Origin: Lactarius indigo
Lineage: Eukaryota > Basidiomycota > Agaricomycetes > Russulales > Russulaceae
Assembly: GCA_025766275.1 (NCBI GenBank)
Contig: JAFKAC010000006.1
Location: forward strand, 1,116,001 to 1,180,000
Length of the DNA: 64,000 nucleotides
Direction: 5' to 3'
Part shown: positions 33,465 through 48,928 of the stretch, in pieces
Position numbering within the stretch: the stretch's first letter is position 1
Layout: every line of letters starts with the position of its first letter
Program-made: the position numbers and the translations under genes
The notes under the pieces: model-generated
What the model was told of the DNA's origin: nothing
The model's database searches: none
Seen by the model: only the letters and a program-made list of their open reading frames with translations

Positions 33465-35419
33465 TCACAAGTTATCGACAGCGACATTCCATTTCCATCG
33501 TTCCTCGAGATATCCCTTTGCTGTGTCCTCGAGTAGGATCTCGTTGCGCTTCTGCACATAGACGGACTTGTCCGTTACTTTCTGTCGCAATGCCGGGATG
33601 CTTTCGGCCTCTATGGGTTGCTCCAACAATTCAGAAAGATCTTCTACCGCCTTTTCAAGATCCCTGCCGGTACCTTAAATAAGTGGATAACTTCAGGTAC
33701 GGAGGAAGATACACACCGCTGGTTATCTTCGAACATCGCCTTCTGGTTGCCATTCTCAAGATAGTAAGCCATCGCGTACGTCCACTTGAGCGTCGTGCGG
33801 CAGTTTTCGACGATGTCAACCGCCTTCTTCATAAACTGGACTTCGATCCATGTTAAGTCCGTTGTGAGTTGCATTTCCTCCATTTTCTTTTCAGTCTTCA
33901 TGTAGAGTTCAATAGATAGCTTTGCCGACTGCTCGTGGTTGGCCCAACGGTTGTAGTACTAAAATGACATGATTGAACAGGGCTATAGCCAACAAAGATT
34001 GAACCGGTCCTCACATGAAGGTATCTCTCCAAAGAAGCACGGCTCCTGGACTGCGCGTCACGGGCCTCCACACCAGACTTGTCGTCATATCGGTTACAGG
34101 AATACCAAGCCGTCCCATGTTCGGCCCAAGGACCTACAGATGTAAGTATACCAATAGGATTATTAAAACACGAAGAAAGCATACCCATGCACACCCAACA
34201 GAACTCATACTTGCACTTCTTGCAGGTCATGTGGCTGAGAAGATTTATTCATTCACGCCTCGTAATATCGCGAAGGTGTAATGGACTTACTTGCAACCGC
34301 CATTTTTTTCAATGGTGCTCTGACACTTGCTACATTCCTTGGTGTTACTTTTGATCCAATTCGCGGTCTCGCTATCATCGCGGCATTTCTTCAACCACAT
34401 CCTCGCGATGGCGCACAAAACCGGTCGATGGTCGCCGTCAACGTGGCAACCGAAGCAAAATTTGTGCTTCGGATCTGCCCCGCACGAAACCGTAGGAACA
34501 ACTGTCGATAAGGCCGAACGCGATGAAGCTGCCGGGCACGAGACACTACGATCGCAGGATGGGAATGGGCAATACTTGAGATTCTTGTTGCAAGCAACGT
34601 AATTGCGGACCAAGAGCTCGTCGTAGCGTGCAGCGGTATCTTCATCCTCATTGAGCACCTTGTGGACAAAGGGATCGAGTGCGACGACCCCGCAATTCTC
34701 CGCCATACATAATATCCGGTGCTCGCCTTCATCGCGGATCTTGCTGATAGTGTACATAGTCCAGCATCCTGTGCAGAAGGTATGACCACAGGACAGCGCG
34801 AGCGTGTCGGCGGCGGTGTCATCAAAGCAAATGGGACAGAGGAAAGGCTCAAAGAAAGGAGTGTGCTCGAGCTTCTTGGATGATTTATTAGAGCGTGTGA
34901 CACGTTTCGAACGATCTGGGCCAGGATACGACGGTTTGAGCATAGGAGATACACCGGCTGCTGTAGAAATTGATGAAGCATTGTCCATATATTTCTCAGT
35001 GAGTCGATCTCTATTCCAGTCCATATGTCGGAGAAGAAGCGCAGCTACGTCATTCTGTTCGACACGCAGATATTTTAAAATGAGAAGACTGTACAGATTA
35101 AGCATAGCTTACATCGACACCGAATATTGTCCTGATGTATTCGATATCGGCCACCATGAGGTCCTTGACGTCCTGGTGGGTCAAAGGTTTGTAGTCCACC
35201 TCGTAGGTCTTCCTCGCTTCTGGAACGACCTTGATATCATCATCATAAATGTCCATTTCCATGTCGTCCTCTGAAGAAGCAGATCCTGCCATGTCCGCAG
35301 CCAAATTATAAGATGACAGAAATGAATATGTAAGGGGGTGACATACCGCCCTCGATGTCCATGGCTTCCTCGTCGTCGTAGTATTCCTCTTCATCAGAGT
35401 ACTCGTAATCAGAAGACAT
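33465..35419 (-). CDS. Ariadne-type RBR E3 ubiquitin ligase
   Basis: Seven-exon model of 539 residues. Exons (minus): 35419-35347, 35285-35113, 35054-34291, 34234-34185, 34133-34015, 33958-33717, 33663-33465. After an acidic start ([19 protein letters not shown]) and a UBA-like helical region come RING1 ([19 protein letters not shown]), the IBR ([19 protein letters not shown]) and RING2 ([20 protein letters not shown]). The likely catalytic Cys, Cys336 of GGCNHMTC, is read across an intron. The C-terminal Ariadne domain ([20 protein letters not shown] onwards) is complete. Such ligases take ubiquitin from an E2 onto the RING2 cysteine and are activated by neddylated cullin-RING ligases. Divergent from lysyl-tRNA synthetase, 172 bp between ATGs. 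Confidence 0.94.
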
Positions 35420-35591
35420 GGTAAGGTGAATGCTGTGTGAATCGTGCGGAGGAGTGAGCGGGTGAGGGTGTGCAACAAGTTACAGAAGTGGCCGCACCCT
35501 TCCCAGCCCAGAGTCACAGAGTCACATCTCGGAGATTCGAACTCAGCGTCGGCTGATCCCGTTCTCTTCTTTCCGTTTCGAGTCATTTGTG

Positions 35592-37926
<2,335 letters not shown>

Positions 37927-38059
37927 AATGGTTGCATTGCAAGCGATAGTTTATTAATGTACATCACCCAGAGAAACCGTTGTGGGGTGACTTGGACCGT
38001 AAAGAGATGACTACGGAAAGCCAAATATAGGGTAGATCGCTCCATGTGTGCCATGTCAC

Positions 38060-41000
38060 TCAGAATTCGTCACCGCATCGATGGTCACAGTCCGCAACAG
38101 CACAGGTCCCGCGCGACTTTGCTCCAGCCTCACCATAAAACCACTCTAGGATGTGCGCAGCATGTCCGCCATGCCTGCACGTCTGACAAAACACGATTGC
38201 ATCGTCAGCGCTATCTGCAATCATTTCGCCGATTTTAATCAAGTAAAAAAGTAAGATTTGTTTGGGTTGCACGTACCCCGCGTCAGCGCGTTTTGGTGCG
38301 CGAGTTGGCCATTGCGTGCAGAGTCAGGTAAGATGCCCAGCGTCATCAAACACACCGAACAACGCGGTAAGGGGCGATTGCAAAACGGACAAGCTGTAGC
38401 CTCCATGCACAGAAACATCAAGACTTATGACGCTCAACAAATGGAAACTTGGGACGTTACCTTGTTTGCCGTGGTGACGCCCTGCGGCTCACTGATCACC
38501 TTGTTACAGTAGTTGCAGCGAATCAGGACCTGAGGTGGGACGAGTCGGACGGGTTCCCTCTCAGCGGCCTGGGTGAAGTCCTGCAGCATCTGCCCGCGGT
38601 CAATGTCGAGCTGGCACCTGTGATGGAAGAATTTCCATCCGTCCAGGAAGTCTCGGTATGCGTCCAACCATCGTTCGACTCTGGTATCCTCCAACTGGTG
38701 TGGGTGCACATAGGCCCCCAGGATGGCCGCTGTCTGGACGTCTCCAGTCCGATCTACGTAATTCTGTAGTAACTGCATTCCAGAGGCGGTAAGACCCGTG
38801 ACGATGATGCCTTCCACGTCGCCCTGGGCCACCGAGGCCTCGGCCATTCGGCGCAGGTACGCAGAAAGCGCGTCGTCCTCGAGAAATTGCAGCGCGATCA
38901 CAAGGCGTTCGCGAAGGGGAATGTGCTCTTCTTCTAAAACGTCGGGCCAGTCGCCAGCCGCGAGATACGTCAACATAGCCCGAAAATACGGATCCTCTAG
39001 GCGCATGATCAACCGCTCGTACTGGTGGCGCAGCTCCGGTGTTTTGTTCGACGCAGGTGTCAGAGCAGCGAGAGTGCCAGACATGATGTTGTGGGAGCTG
39101 TCTGCCGTTTCAAGTGAGCCAAGATTAACTACTTAGAGTGCAGCACTACCTTTACTTCGCATGAGAATGTCTATGGCCTTACTATGCTTACCCAAGAACA
39201 CAAGCCAGCAAGCCGCCTGTGACTGCCTACCATCTTTCTCCCACCTAAAAAGGATTATGTAAGCAACCTTCCCGTAGGAGGGCCAAAAATAGGTCTTACT
39301 TGCTTATGACGGCAGATATGTCTTCGTTCTTTAAACTCCACCCACATAACTGAAGCGCAAAGCGACGTTGTATCAATTTCGCCGTCGGAATCGTCGGCTT
39401 CCAGTCAGCCGAATCTAAAGGGTCTGCATTCGCTTGGTGATATGCACTCAAAAGTAATAGAGCCGCTGCGAAATCGGATGGCACTTCTACTCTGTGCTTC
39501 CCACGACGGGATTGTGTGCGGGATATTGACTGAATGCCTTCAACTATCAGAGGGTCGAGCAAGGGGGCAGGGACAGCGCGTGGGGGACTAGAAGGGGCCG
39601 CACTCTGGACAGATGAAGGAAATCCATCCCAAATACCCCGTATGCCTTGATTGGCAAAATTGTACCCATCAAGATGAATGGCAGGGCCTTCTAGCCTTCG
39701 ACGAGCATCTGAGAAATGACGGTAAATCGTGGTCTCTGTCGCACCACAGCGGACTTACAATCTACCCAAGACCACATTTCGACGAGCGCCCTGTCGTTCG
39801 ACGCTTCTTTCGTCTCCTTGAGAACCGCAACGTTATGAGCCGGCTATATGCAGGATGAGACGGGTCATCTAATGCAATGGGTGCACATAAAGCATACATA
39901 TCCCAGCCCATAGCCTTTTATCACGCGTCGTCGCATGACCATCGATATATCCTCGTCCACGAGAGCTTGCACCCGATCGATAGCGCGGTCGACAGCACGT
40001 CTCCAAGGGCGTCCACTAGCGCTCCGAATACGCGATAAAGACGTGCCGTTCTCAGAAAGCTTTGAAACGCCAGCGATATGCTTCGAACCCGGTGTTGGGG
40101 ACGGAGGTACGAGAGACGCAGGGCCCGGAGAAGACGGGAGCTCTGTACTTCCCCTGAGATAAGGGGAAGCAGGGACACTCCGGTGTGCAGGACTAGCGGT
40201 GCCCTCTTTTGCCTTCTGCGCCGGTAGAGGAGACGCTTTAACACGTGGCGAGGGTCTTGGAGAGGATACAGCCGATTTGAGAGCTGGGAAACCATCCTCG
40301 TCTCCACGACCGAAAGTTGGCTGATGCGAGCTCGACAATCGCGGAGATCGACCTCGAGGGACCTCAATGGGGAAAGGACCGATGCCGGCGCCTTCGGTTC
40401 CCTCAGACACAATGGTGGGCACGACCGACCAAGGGTCGGGGACAACCCCGCCCGGCGGCACGCTGTGGAATATGCGGTATGCAGAGCCAACCGCGACTGT
40501 CATGCTACCCCGCGCGCACCACTGTACGTGTATGGGCGTGTCATGGGTGTTCGCAGTTTCTAGGTCGTCGTCTTTAGTAATTGCCATGAGCGAAACGACC
40601 AAGGGGTTTGGTCGGGTGGCAGGCATCAACGCGAAAGAACGGAGACTAGCATGGAACCGTCTAGCTGCTCAAAAGATCTGTGAATTGGCGACCCGTGATC
40701 GCGAGGAAGTACTTACACTTTCGTGTATCGGATAGGACGAGAGAATGGGATGAGCTTGTTAGTGATTGTGCAGAATGAGCTGGCACGTTGTGCGTCCCTC
40801 CAGAAGCACTCCAGGGTAGCGCATTCGCCGCCCATGAAGGCATTCCCATTTTTGGTGTTCGAGTCATGTCACTTGAATGCGGCGTCGGGGGCACGTCAAA
40901 CGACTCTGTTTTGATGACGTTCCAAAAGCGAACATATGATGCGTCTTGACCAAGAGTTGCCAGAACGCCTCGACGCACCGAAGAGAATTCCAAGTCTGAA

Positions 41001-41965
41001 ACCCTGCGCACACCGCCATTCTGAGTACGCGTGCCGTCGGCGAGTGCGTCCCGCTCAGAAAATGTCAATAATTGAACGGGCAGTTTCCGTACGTCCCAGA
41101 GAGTAACAACACCATCCCCAGTCGCAGCGAGGTGATGAGGCTCAAACGGGTCTGTCGACAATGCATAGACACGTCCTGGAGCACTGGCAATTACTGGCGC
41201 GGAGCTGCGGAGATCGAAGAGTCGAAGTATTCGCTGCGACAATCCAGCAGCGAGTAGGTGATTGTTCTGTGGTAACCAAGCCAGAGAGTGCACAGACTCG
41301 TTTTGTACGTGTGCCTGTAGGGTACGCAAGTCTGCACGAGGACCAAGTTCTGTTCGAGGAATAGGGTGATAGGAACGAGGAGAAGTGGGGAGTCCTGCCG
41401 GCAGTCGCGCAGGAGAAGGTGGGGGCGCGACGATATGTGTTGACGATGATGATGCTAGTGGTGACAAGACGCGAGTTGGGGTGGAAGACTGAAGGTCCCA
41501 TATATAAAGGCTGGAATCGTTGCGTAGCTTGTCGAGACCTACGGCAAGATACTGGGGGGTGACAGGGCAGAAGGCAAGGGACACACATGTACGAGGTGCT
41601 CGAGGTGACAGAGGGTTCAAGTTGTGACTGCTACGGTTCACCGCATGTTCACGAATATGGTGAGTCGATTCGAGACGGAGGAGATCCACGCGGCCATTGT
41701 TGAATCCTACGGCGACAAGGGCATCGATTGCTGGGTCTGGAGACCAAGCAAAGCACTGAACGATAATGTGAGCGTGCGGGAAAGGAGATACGAACCGACA
41801 TTACATTACCTTCATCAACTGTAGGTCTTGCTGGGATGTAACATGGTGTACCGAGGAGTCGTCGGGAGACCAATCATACAAAGTAAGTTGAGAACCGCCT
41901 CCAACCAGGAACTTGTGCCGTCTGAGAGGACTCCAAATAATCCGCTTGTCCGCTTGTGAGGCCAT
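38060..41965 (-). CDS. SEA4: SEA/GATOR2 complex subunit Sea4 (MIOS), WD40 plus C-terminal zinc domain
   Basis: Nine-exon model of 1156 residues. Exons (minus): 41965-41810, 41755-40717, 40664-39898, 39843-39759, 39708-39300, 39244-39150, 39101-38461, 38400-38277, 38214-38060. The N-terminal WD40 propeller begins ADKRIIWSPLRRHKFLVGGG, with repeats such as VHSLAWLPQNNHLLAAGLSQ and GDGVVTLWDVRKLP. A low-complexity insert follows (about 470-600), then an alpha-solenoid (RSKDSSHNIMSGTLAALTP onwards). The C-terminus has paired Cys/His motifs (CNYC, CPFC, CSVC, CQTC, CAVADCDHRC) of the Mios zinc-ribbon/RING region. Mios works in GATOR2, upstream of TORC1 amino-acid sensing at the vacuole. Its start is 137 bp from that of DAD4 on the other strand. 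Confidence 0.92.
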
Positions 41966-42102
41966 TCCAATTCATCGACTGCGCCCTGACGCGAATCACG
42001 ACCAAGCTCGGACGAGACATATCCTCTCTCGGACCGGACACACGCAGGCAAAGCTTAGTACTACCACCGCCGCGACTGCTACGGCACAACTTGAACAGCA
42101 GA

Positions 42103-42459
42103 ATGAACAATCCCCATGCAGAACGCCAAGCTGTTCTCCTGGAACGTATCACAAAAAATGCCGTGAGCATTGTACCTTTTCAGAGGACGTCGCTCAAGTG
42201 ACGTCTATCTCAGGAAAAATGTACAGAACTCATTCTAGAATTGAATCATTGTGTTGAGGTTTGCCCATATACCTGTTGATGTCGGACTATTTTCTCATCG
42301 CATCGTATCTCTCAGGAAATCGTTCAGGCGAACGCCTACGTCAAGCTTGCAGCTCTTCTGGCAACGAAATACTCTCGTAATGCAAAGTACAATCTAGAGG
42401 TGACCCCTGCTACGGGCAGTGAAGCCCATCAAAGTTCGGATCTTGTAGGAAGTTCATAG
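42103..42459 (+). CDS. DAD4: DASH complex subunit Dad4
   Basis: Small three-exon gene, 82 residues. Exons: 42103-42162, 42214-42258, 42316-42459. The product starts MNNPHAERQAVLLERITKNA and continues EKCTELILELNHCVEEIVQA and KYSRNAKYNLE, the conserved Dad4 helical core. DASH/Dam1 is the fungal ring complex that couples kinetochores to microtubules. Dad4 is usually about 72 residues; here the last 19 residues form a short Ser/Gly-rich tail by reading through after the Asn-Leu-Glu core. A further intron starting at GTGACC just after that core is possible. Bidirectional promoter with SEA4. Confidence 0.88.
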
Positions 42460-43222
42460 CTAATCCCGTTCATTCTTGACTTGTATAGTTCACATAAGTC
42501 TAGATCTAGACTCGGATTGTGTTGTGGCTGTGTTTCTCTGTGTCTACACAGCCAAAAACCATATTGACGAACGCATAAACGTTTGCTGGGCCGCTGAAAC
42601 AATACCCAACGTCACTATGGCGCAGCGTTTGCACTATTTCATCCTGGCCCGGATGGCCGGGATCAATCATAGCTGCTGTCCTGCGCGAGCTGCACCTATT
42701 GGTCTATGAAACGTAGTGAAGCGAGCGCTGACGGTGCTGGATGCCGCTCGCCTGGCGGTGTATCGCCGAAGGTACAGTCCTTCTCCCTACGCCTTATGCC
42801 TCCGTTGATGCTTGCATCAACGAGTTGACGACGCATATTTCCCGCATTGAGTGCCGCAGGCTTGTTATCTCTTTGTTATAAGTATGTCTATTGTGTCCCA
42901 CTATCAACAATGACGCTCGCTTTGATTTCCTTGGCTGTGAAGTTTTGATCAAGGTTTTGATGATGTCGGTGGGACTCATTTCGAATCTTACTCATACATA
43001 CTCAATCCCACATAAAGGGAGGATAAGGCATTGCATCGGAAGAGGCGAAGAAGGGTTAGAAAACGAAGGAAAGGAACGCGTACTAAGCCGCTTCGCCGTG
43101 TTAGCAAGGTCACACCAATTGTACAAGTCGAATGTACACCATGGGTATCCAGTCGTCTAGTTCATAAATGTCGTCGAAACATAAATTACAAACACTGTCA
43201 CTTTGAGTAAGTTATATCAACC
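42460..43222. other. Interval between DAD4 and RAD4 3' ends
   Basis: About 760 bp between two convergent genes. It carries only short frames. I see no tRNA cloverleaf, repeat or recognisable coding segment; it is likely 3' UTR and spacer. Confidence 0.5.
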
Positions 43223-46200
43223 TCAAAAACCGGCCATACGTCCACTACTAGTGGCGACGTTGGAACGTGCAGCAGCCACCGCAGCCCTGTGGATGCGCTC
43301 CTCACGCATCCGGCTCTGCCCCGGCGCTCCGTTCAGCAAGCTGATGAGTTTGCGCCGCTCGGCCGCCTGGCTTGGGTCCTCGTATACCGCTTGCAGGCCC
43401 GAGCTCATGCTGTCGTCCAGCGCGGTATTCGAGTTCGGATTGCCGTTCTCGGGCTCGTCTCCGAAGGCAAAGGAAGTAGTATACATAGATATGGGCGGTA
43501 GATGGATGTTAGAAACGCCGGCGTCGATCCCCATGCCGATACTGGTGTCAGCACCTCCGGTGTCTGGCTGAAAAAGTGAATGCAGCTGCAAAAATATCGG
43601 GTCATTAATAGGTAGGGTAGCTAGTATCGGTCCGTTGGACTCACCTTCGATTGTGGCCGTGCACGCTTCCGTCGTGGTGGTGGTCCCTCGTACTCCCCGA
43701 TCGTCATGGCGCCAACGCTGCGCTTGCCGAGTAAGTTGGATATACTCTCATGTAGCGCGCGTGCAGCCGGGTCCGTCTGGTCTGATGGCATCCTCAGCGG
43801 CGACGGGGTATTGGACGATGGTACACGTGGAGCCGCCTCATCATCATCTCCCGTATCACTTCCTGGCGCGGGAGCCGGTCCCGAGGAATGATTGGATGGG
43901 CCACTCGTATGCTCAGATAATGAAAACGAGTGTGGTCGTGGGCTACCTGAAGGACTGGAAGCGGGGGGCAGCGTCGGTGAGGAACTCGGGACAACTTCGT
44001 CCCGATCGGCGAGTAGACTAGGCCGACCGAAGGATAACTCTTGGTTGGCGGGGTCTGTATCTGGCTGCGTAGTTTGCAATGGTGGCGTATGTGCAGGTGG
44101 TGTTTTCTGGAGTAAAGTCGTCGTCTGCTCCGCCTGCGCCAAGTCGGGCACCTTTGCAGCTTCACAACAGGGTCAGTATTCTGAAGGCCACGAGAAGCGC
44201 CGGACGTACGGATTGTTGTGTGCCTCGTGTCAGCATCCTGAAGACACGAAAATGGCACGAGAAACATCTCAGGTTGGGGCAATGCACCCGTCCTTGCGAT
44301 ATGCGAAAGCCAGTGTATGTCAACCACAGGCGTACCCCATGTCCGTGCTCTCGCGTACTTGGCACCCGTCGCACCCGGACATAAGAGATGGGTCGTCGAG
44401 CGGCTGAATGCTGGTGCATGGGTTATCCCTACCCCAGTTCGACAGTTCAATCACCACACGAGATGTAAGGCGAGGGAGTCATTACCTAGTGCTCGGGCGA
44501 GACGCTTGACCCACGTGTCCTCTGCGAGGTCAAGTCCTGATGGACTAAGGATTACACCAGGGAGATGAATCGTGTGTGGAAGTGGCGAGAAGGAGGGGTG
44601 CTCATCTACGGAGCATATCCGCTCGCGCGAGAGGCAGCCTTCGAGCCAGCACTCAGTACGATAGCGCGGCTTGAGTGTAGCGTCTGCCTCATCGACATAT
44701 AATTTACTACCGCTACATTGCGGATGAGTGCATTGAGTCCACCTAGCAGCAGAGTTGGAGGACAGTACCTAACTAGCCGCACGATCACAAAGTCTATGCG
44801 TTCCTCTTCGTCTTCGTTCTCAACCCATATTCCACCACAATTCTCGATCGCAGAGCGCACACTCGCCGAACGAGCTTCGGCACGTACACGGAAGCGCATT
44901 CCCGAAAATATCGGCAGCTTAGAGCCATCAGGCTCAGGTGCCACATGTGCAGGTGGCTCTAGTTGGGGCAAGAAGAGCGAGTGGGCCTTCCGGAAAGGCT
45001 GGCGCGTCGTGGACGTAGAGGGGTCTTCCATCATCGATGTCGTACACGGCGCAAATGACTTGGACCGCGAGAACGTTCCCAGCGCACTACGGCCCTTACG
45101 CGTCGTCGGTGGCGATGGGGGGTTCAAGGCTCGCCGCTTTCCTTTGTCCCTTTTGGCCCCCGACGACGGAAGTGAGGGCTCTGGTGTGGAGTTGGGGGCT
45201 TCGGCAGGGCCAGCTTTGACCAGTTCCGATCCGACCTTTGTGTACCCGCGCGGTGCAAGAAGGCTCTCCCAGACACGCAACGTCGCACCGGGAACGCGGC
45301 GGGCGACTGCCATTTCTTCCTCATCAAGCGCATCAGCATCCACCTGTGGTTGTTCTTGTGGTAGCTCAGAATCTTTACAAGTCGGTTGGTGTAACAACGG
45401 GAGCCGTCTTCGCTCAGGGCGTGGATGCGTGACGAGGTAAGTCGTCTCCTCGAACCGCCCTGGCAAACGTCATTACAGATGCCAAGGTCTAGAGAGAGAA
45501 CATGCGTACCGCCAAAGTCCAAGGAGTCCCAAAACCATTCCTCCCATACGAGCTTAATATTGGCTTCACCCCGCTCGTTGAACTTACGGGCATAGCGCAT
45601 CTTGTCCGTTTCGTCGTTTCCAGAACAGAGGAGATGGGTTACGCGCACGGGTCGTTCAATATTTTTGGCATATTTACCGCAATGCTGCGTGACGGTGCGG
45701 TTGATAGATGTGCGCCGGTCAAGATCCTCGATCCCAGAGACGCATAAAGTGATCCCCGAAAAAGTGGGAAGGCGGTGTTCCTCAACTTTCTGCGGCAAAG
45801 GTCAAGAGGGAAGAAGGACCAAGGGGGAAGGAGGGACGAACCGCGGCAAAATCGAAATCATCGCCCCGTTGCCATATTTCAAATGTATCCTGAATCCACG
45901 ATGGTCTTAGTATCGGTATCTTGCGCTCTACTGCACACTGCATTGTACTCATTAGTGCCAAGGAGCACTTTTACCGAAGTAACGTACCCAATATTTTGCC
46001 CCTCCGTGCTCCTCCGCGATAAGATGCGTGACATAGTCGGTGAATGCGGCGGTTGTATTTGCGCCCATTTCCCCAACTTTGGGGAATATTGTCGACTGCC
46101 GGCAGCGCCGAGACAGTGAGATGAGAGTCAACGCGTGAGGGAACAGTTCGCGACGCACCCTGTCAACACCGGTCGTACAGATCGTGAAGCCACGAAATGG

Positions 46201-46422
46201 CCTCGGACACGTGTCAATGAAACTAATCTCAAAATCTTCGGGTGGATCTGATAGTCGCGACGACGGTGGTGGCGTACGTTGCTCAGCAAGCGTTCCCGCC
46301 CCTTCTGGTCTTGCAGGACGCAGCTTCACGCCGGGTACCTACGAAGATATTATAAGACACGATTTATAGACGAGAACGCGTCGGTGGTTCACCTTTTTCG
46401 ACCTGTTCACGCGGCGAGTCAT
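43223..46422 (-). CDS. RAD4: Four-BRCT replication/checkpoint protein (Rad4/Cut5, Dpb11, TopBP1 family)
   Basis: Ten-exon model of 900 residues. Exons (minus): 46422-46393, 46338-46159, 46095-45988, 45937-45842, 45789-45510, 45459-44769, 44706-44486, 44428-44210, 44159-43645, 43585-43223. BRCT1 (about 50-130) has FRGFTICTTGV and CAVERKIPILRPSWIQDTFE. BRCT2 (about 148-232) has FSGITLCVSGIEDLDRR and KLVWEEWFWDSLDFGG. After a Ser/Pro-rich linker come BRCT3 (about 415-490, FSGMRFRVRA) and BRCT4 (about 509-595, HLLCPGATGAKYARARTWG). A disordered tail ends with RKRARPQSK and a conserved C-terminal block. The protein links CDK-phosphorylated Sld3/Sld2-type factors to origin firing and activates the DNA-damage checkpoint. 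Divergent from PPE1, 160 bp between ATGs. Confidence 0.9.
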
Positions 46423-46582
46423 AGCGTTGCGCGTACCCGTGGAAAGTCAGGGGGAGTCGGACCCAACAACAAATTCGGGACGTGTTTGTCGAGACGCGTT
46501 CGAGCGATCAACGCGTTAGGAGTTGGGTTAGGGTTCGACCCATTCTTCACCCAGTGGCCACGGGTACCAATCACAGCCACCC

Positions 46583-47990
46583 ATGTCTGACCTTTATCGT
46601 TCTGCGATGCACGCTCGCATCGCAAAGCTACCACAACTTCCCCCAGTACCGGGAGAGGAAGATGAGGACGAGGAAGATGAGGTAGCGGATTCAATCGGAG
46701 CGCTACCCTCGCTCTCAACGAGTTCTTCACCAAGTCGTCTGCCGCGTACCCCAAACCCAGAATACGCACCGATATCAGGAGCGTCTTACTTCTCTGAGGC
46801 AGTGCAAGTCGATGTCCCTGCATCGAAGCTCGATGTTCGTGTGTATTATACCCCACCACAGACGACAGATGGCGGCGCAGGGTCCGTCATGGTCTGCCAT
46901 CATGGCGCAGGCTTCGCTGGTCTCAGCTTTGCGCTCTTTGCTAAGGAAATAACGAGAATGTCCAAGGGGGAGCTTGGTGTTTTATCTCTCGACGCGCGGA
47001 GGCATGGTGCGCATTCCCCCATCGCGGTCGACGCGGTCTTAGCTATCGCCAGGAAAGACACGGCCAACGCAAGGGTCTTCCGATGAAGATCTATCGCTCA
47101 ATATTCTCGTCCAGGACCTTTATAACCTTCTTCGGGTCGTCTTTTCCGACGCCTCGGCCGCACCTTCGCTCCTTGTACGCGCTGTGAACTCGATTCTCAC
47201 CAACACTGCTGATATGTAGCCAGCTTGTTGGCCATAGTATGGGAGGCGCTGTCGCCGTGAACGTAGTCCCTCGTCTCCTCGAGGCTAAATACCGCGTGTC
47301 TGGCGTTGCTGTGCTTGATGTCGTTGAGGGAACCGCGCTCGATGCTCTCCCTCACATGCCGAGTATTCTGAACTCCAGACCAGAGGGGTTCGACAGCGTC
47401 AGCGATGCGATAGAGTGGCAGTATGTCGTCTCTTCACCATCTCTACATCTCGTTTGTCTAAGAATAGCTTAGTATCACTGCACACCAGATCCGCAATATC
47501 ACTTCCGCGCGCGTGTCTGTACCTTCGCTAGTCACCCCAACCCCAGAGCCCCGACCGCGTGGCAAGCGTGCCTTTACTTGGTGCACACCGCTGCGCACCA
47601 CAGGACCATATTGGGAAGGTGTGCTTCTTTACCCTAGACCTCCGGATCATGCTTAGAACGAAGTGCACATGAAGGCTGGTTTAGAGGGCTGTCAGCTGCG
47701 TTCCTCGCTGCACGCACTGCGCGTCTCTTAGTCCTTGCCGGTACCGATCGTCTTGATCGGGAACTCATGATTGGACAAATGCAAGGCAAATTTCAAATGG
47801 TCGTTGTACCAAACACAGGGCATATGCTTCACGAGGTAGGCCATACTTCACAAGTTCGAGATGACTAGTGTGCTAAGCAGGGGTCGTCTATGCAAAGGAT
47901 GACCCATTGACACTCGCGCAGACGTTGATGGAGTTTTGGCAAAGGAATGAACACGTCCTTGTAGGAATTAAGAAAGTAGGAGACTTGTAA
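46583..47990 (+). CDS. PPE1: Protein phosphatase methylesterase 1
   Basis: Six-exon model of 380 residues. Exons: 46583-47006, 47053-47174, 47224-47420, 47473-47618, 47675-47835, 47898-47990. An alpha/beta hydrolase: the oxyanion region VMVCHHGAGFAGLSFALFA, the DARRHGKT motif restored across intron 1, and the nucleophile elbow LVGHSMGG (Ser187). The acid is Asp214 in VLDVVEGTA, followed by SRPEGFDSVSDAIEWH, and the catalytic His lies in NTGHMLHE near residue 346-349. The enzyme removes the C-terminal methyl ester from PP2A catalytic subunits and so controls holoenzyme assembly. An acidic stretch (EEDEDEEDE) near residue 27 is typical of fungal homologues. Introns were placed by the conserved HGKT, EWH and HEDDP junctions. 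Confidence 0.94.
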
Positions 47991-48928
47991 TGCAGCAAAA
48001 ACCCCAAGAATCACGACGATCGTTCGCTTTTTCCCGATTGCACTGCAATAAAGAAATCAGTTCGCGACCTCCTGGTCAACTTCTTGCGCTTCAGTTCTAT
48101 GGATCCTTGATCGTCGGAACCTCACTGAGTATGTCTACGTTGATACGACATTGCTTCGTTGATGTTGTTTATGTCATTGCGTTGGTGCGAAGATACACCG
48201 AGTTATCGCGAAGTTGTTGTCCACTCAGAGACAAGGAAACTACTGTGATCCTCCGGCATTTGTCCTTTGCTGTGCTTACGAGAGACGACGATGGCAACAG
48301 CTCTACGAGTACGTACCATCACTGCCTGATGCTGCTCACCAACTGCTGCAATCCGTGGCACCTATGTTGATATCGGATTCTGTGAGACATACAGTGTGAA
48401 TTAACTCACCTTGTACCTGAACTACTGTGGGGTAGAGCAAGGTTTTCTGATAGTGTTGACCGAAAACACGTATTGGCACCATCAGGATCCACCATCACGG
48501 ATGTGGCCGCACTGCCCTTGAACAGTGTTCGGATTTGTGCAAGAACGTCGCAGAACTACTGTGAAAGGAGGAAACAGTGTGACGAATGCCAGATCATAGA
48601 TCCGCCTAATAGTCATACTCGGAAGAATCACAAAGATGAGTCTGGTACGAACAAGGAAGCGGAGTGGCACTCGACCATTGTGCTGTTTTCCGACAGTGCG
48701 TACGTGGATCCATAGAGCGTCCGTTGTTCATTGGTTTTGTTTTATAGCGGGCGTTACTGTCTCGGCGATGGGGGCCCGCAGCTGGGAGTTCTTAGTGCGA
48801 GAGTTACGCCAAGTGGCATACACGGATCATTGCTTCTTCAGCGTATTTATTAGAGTTTGGAAATTCTAGACGACCGCCACCGGGATTCTCGGTGCATGGA
48901 AGCCGTCGCGGACACATTCGCGCGATAG
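47991..48928. other. Interval without recognisable gene
   Basis: Downstream of PPE1. Only short frames in both strands and no homology recognised. The right part may contain 5' exons of the unidentified candidate gene at 48.9-49.3 kb. Confidence 0.4.

Noticed and set aside
38449..39136. Plus-strand frames opposite SEA4
   Set aside because: Shadows of a well-conserved minus-strand coding exon.
42476..42709. 77-codon plus-strand frame downstream of DAD4
   Set aside because: No homology and no codon texture; most likely 3' UTR.
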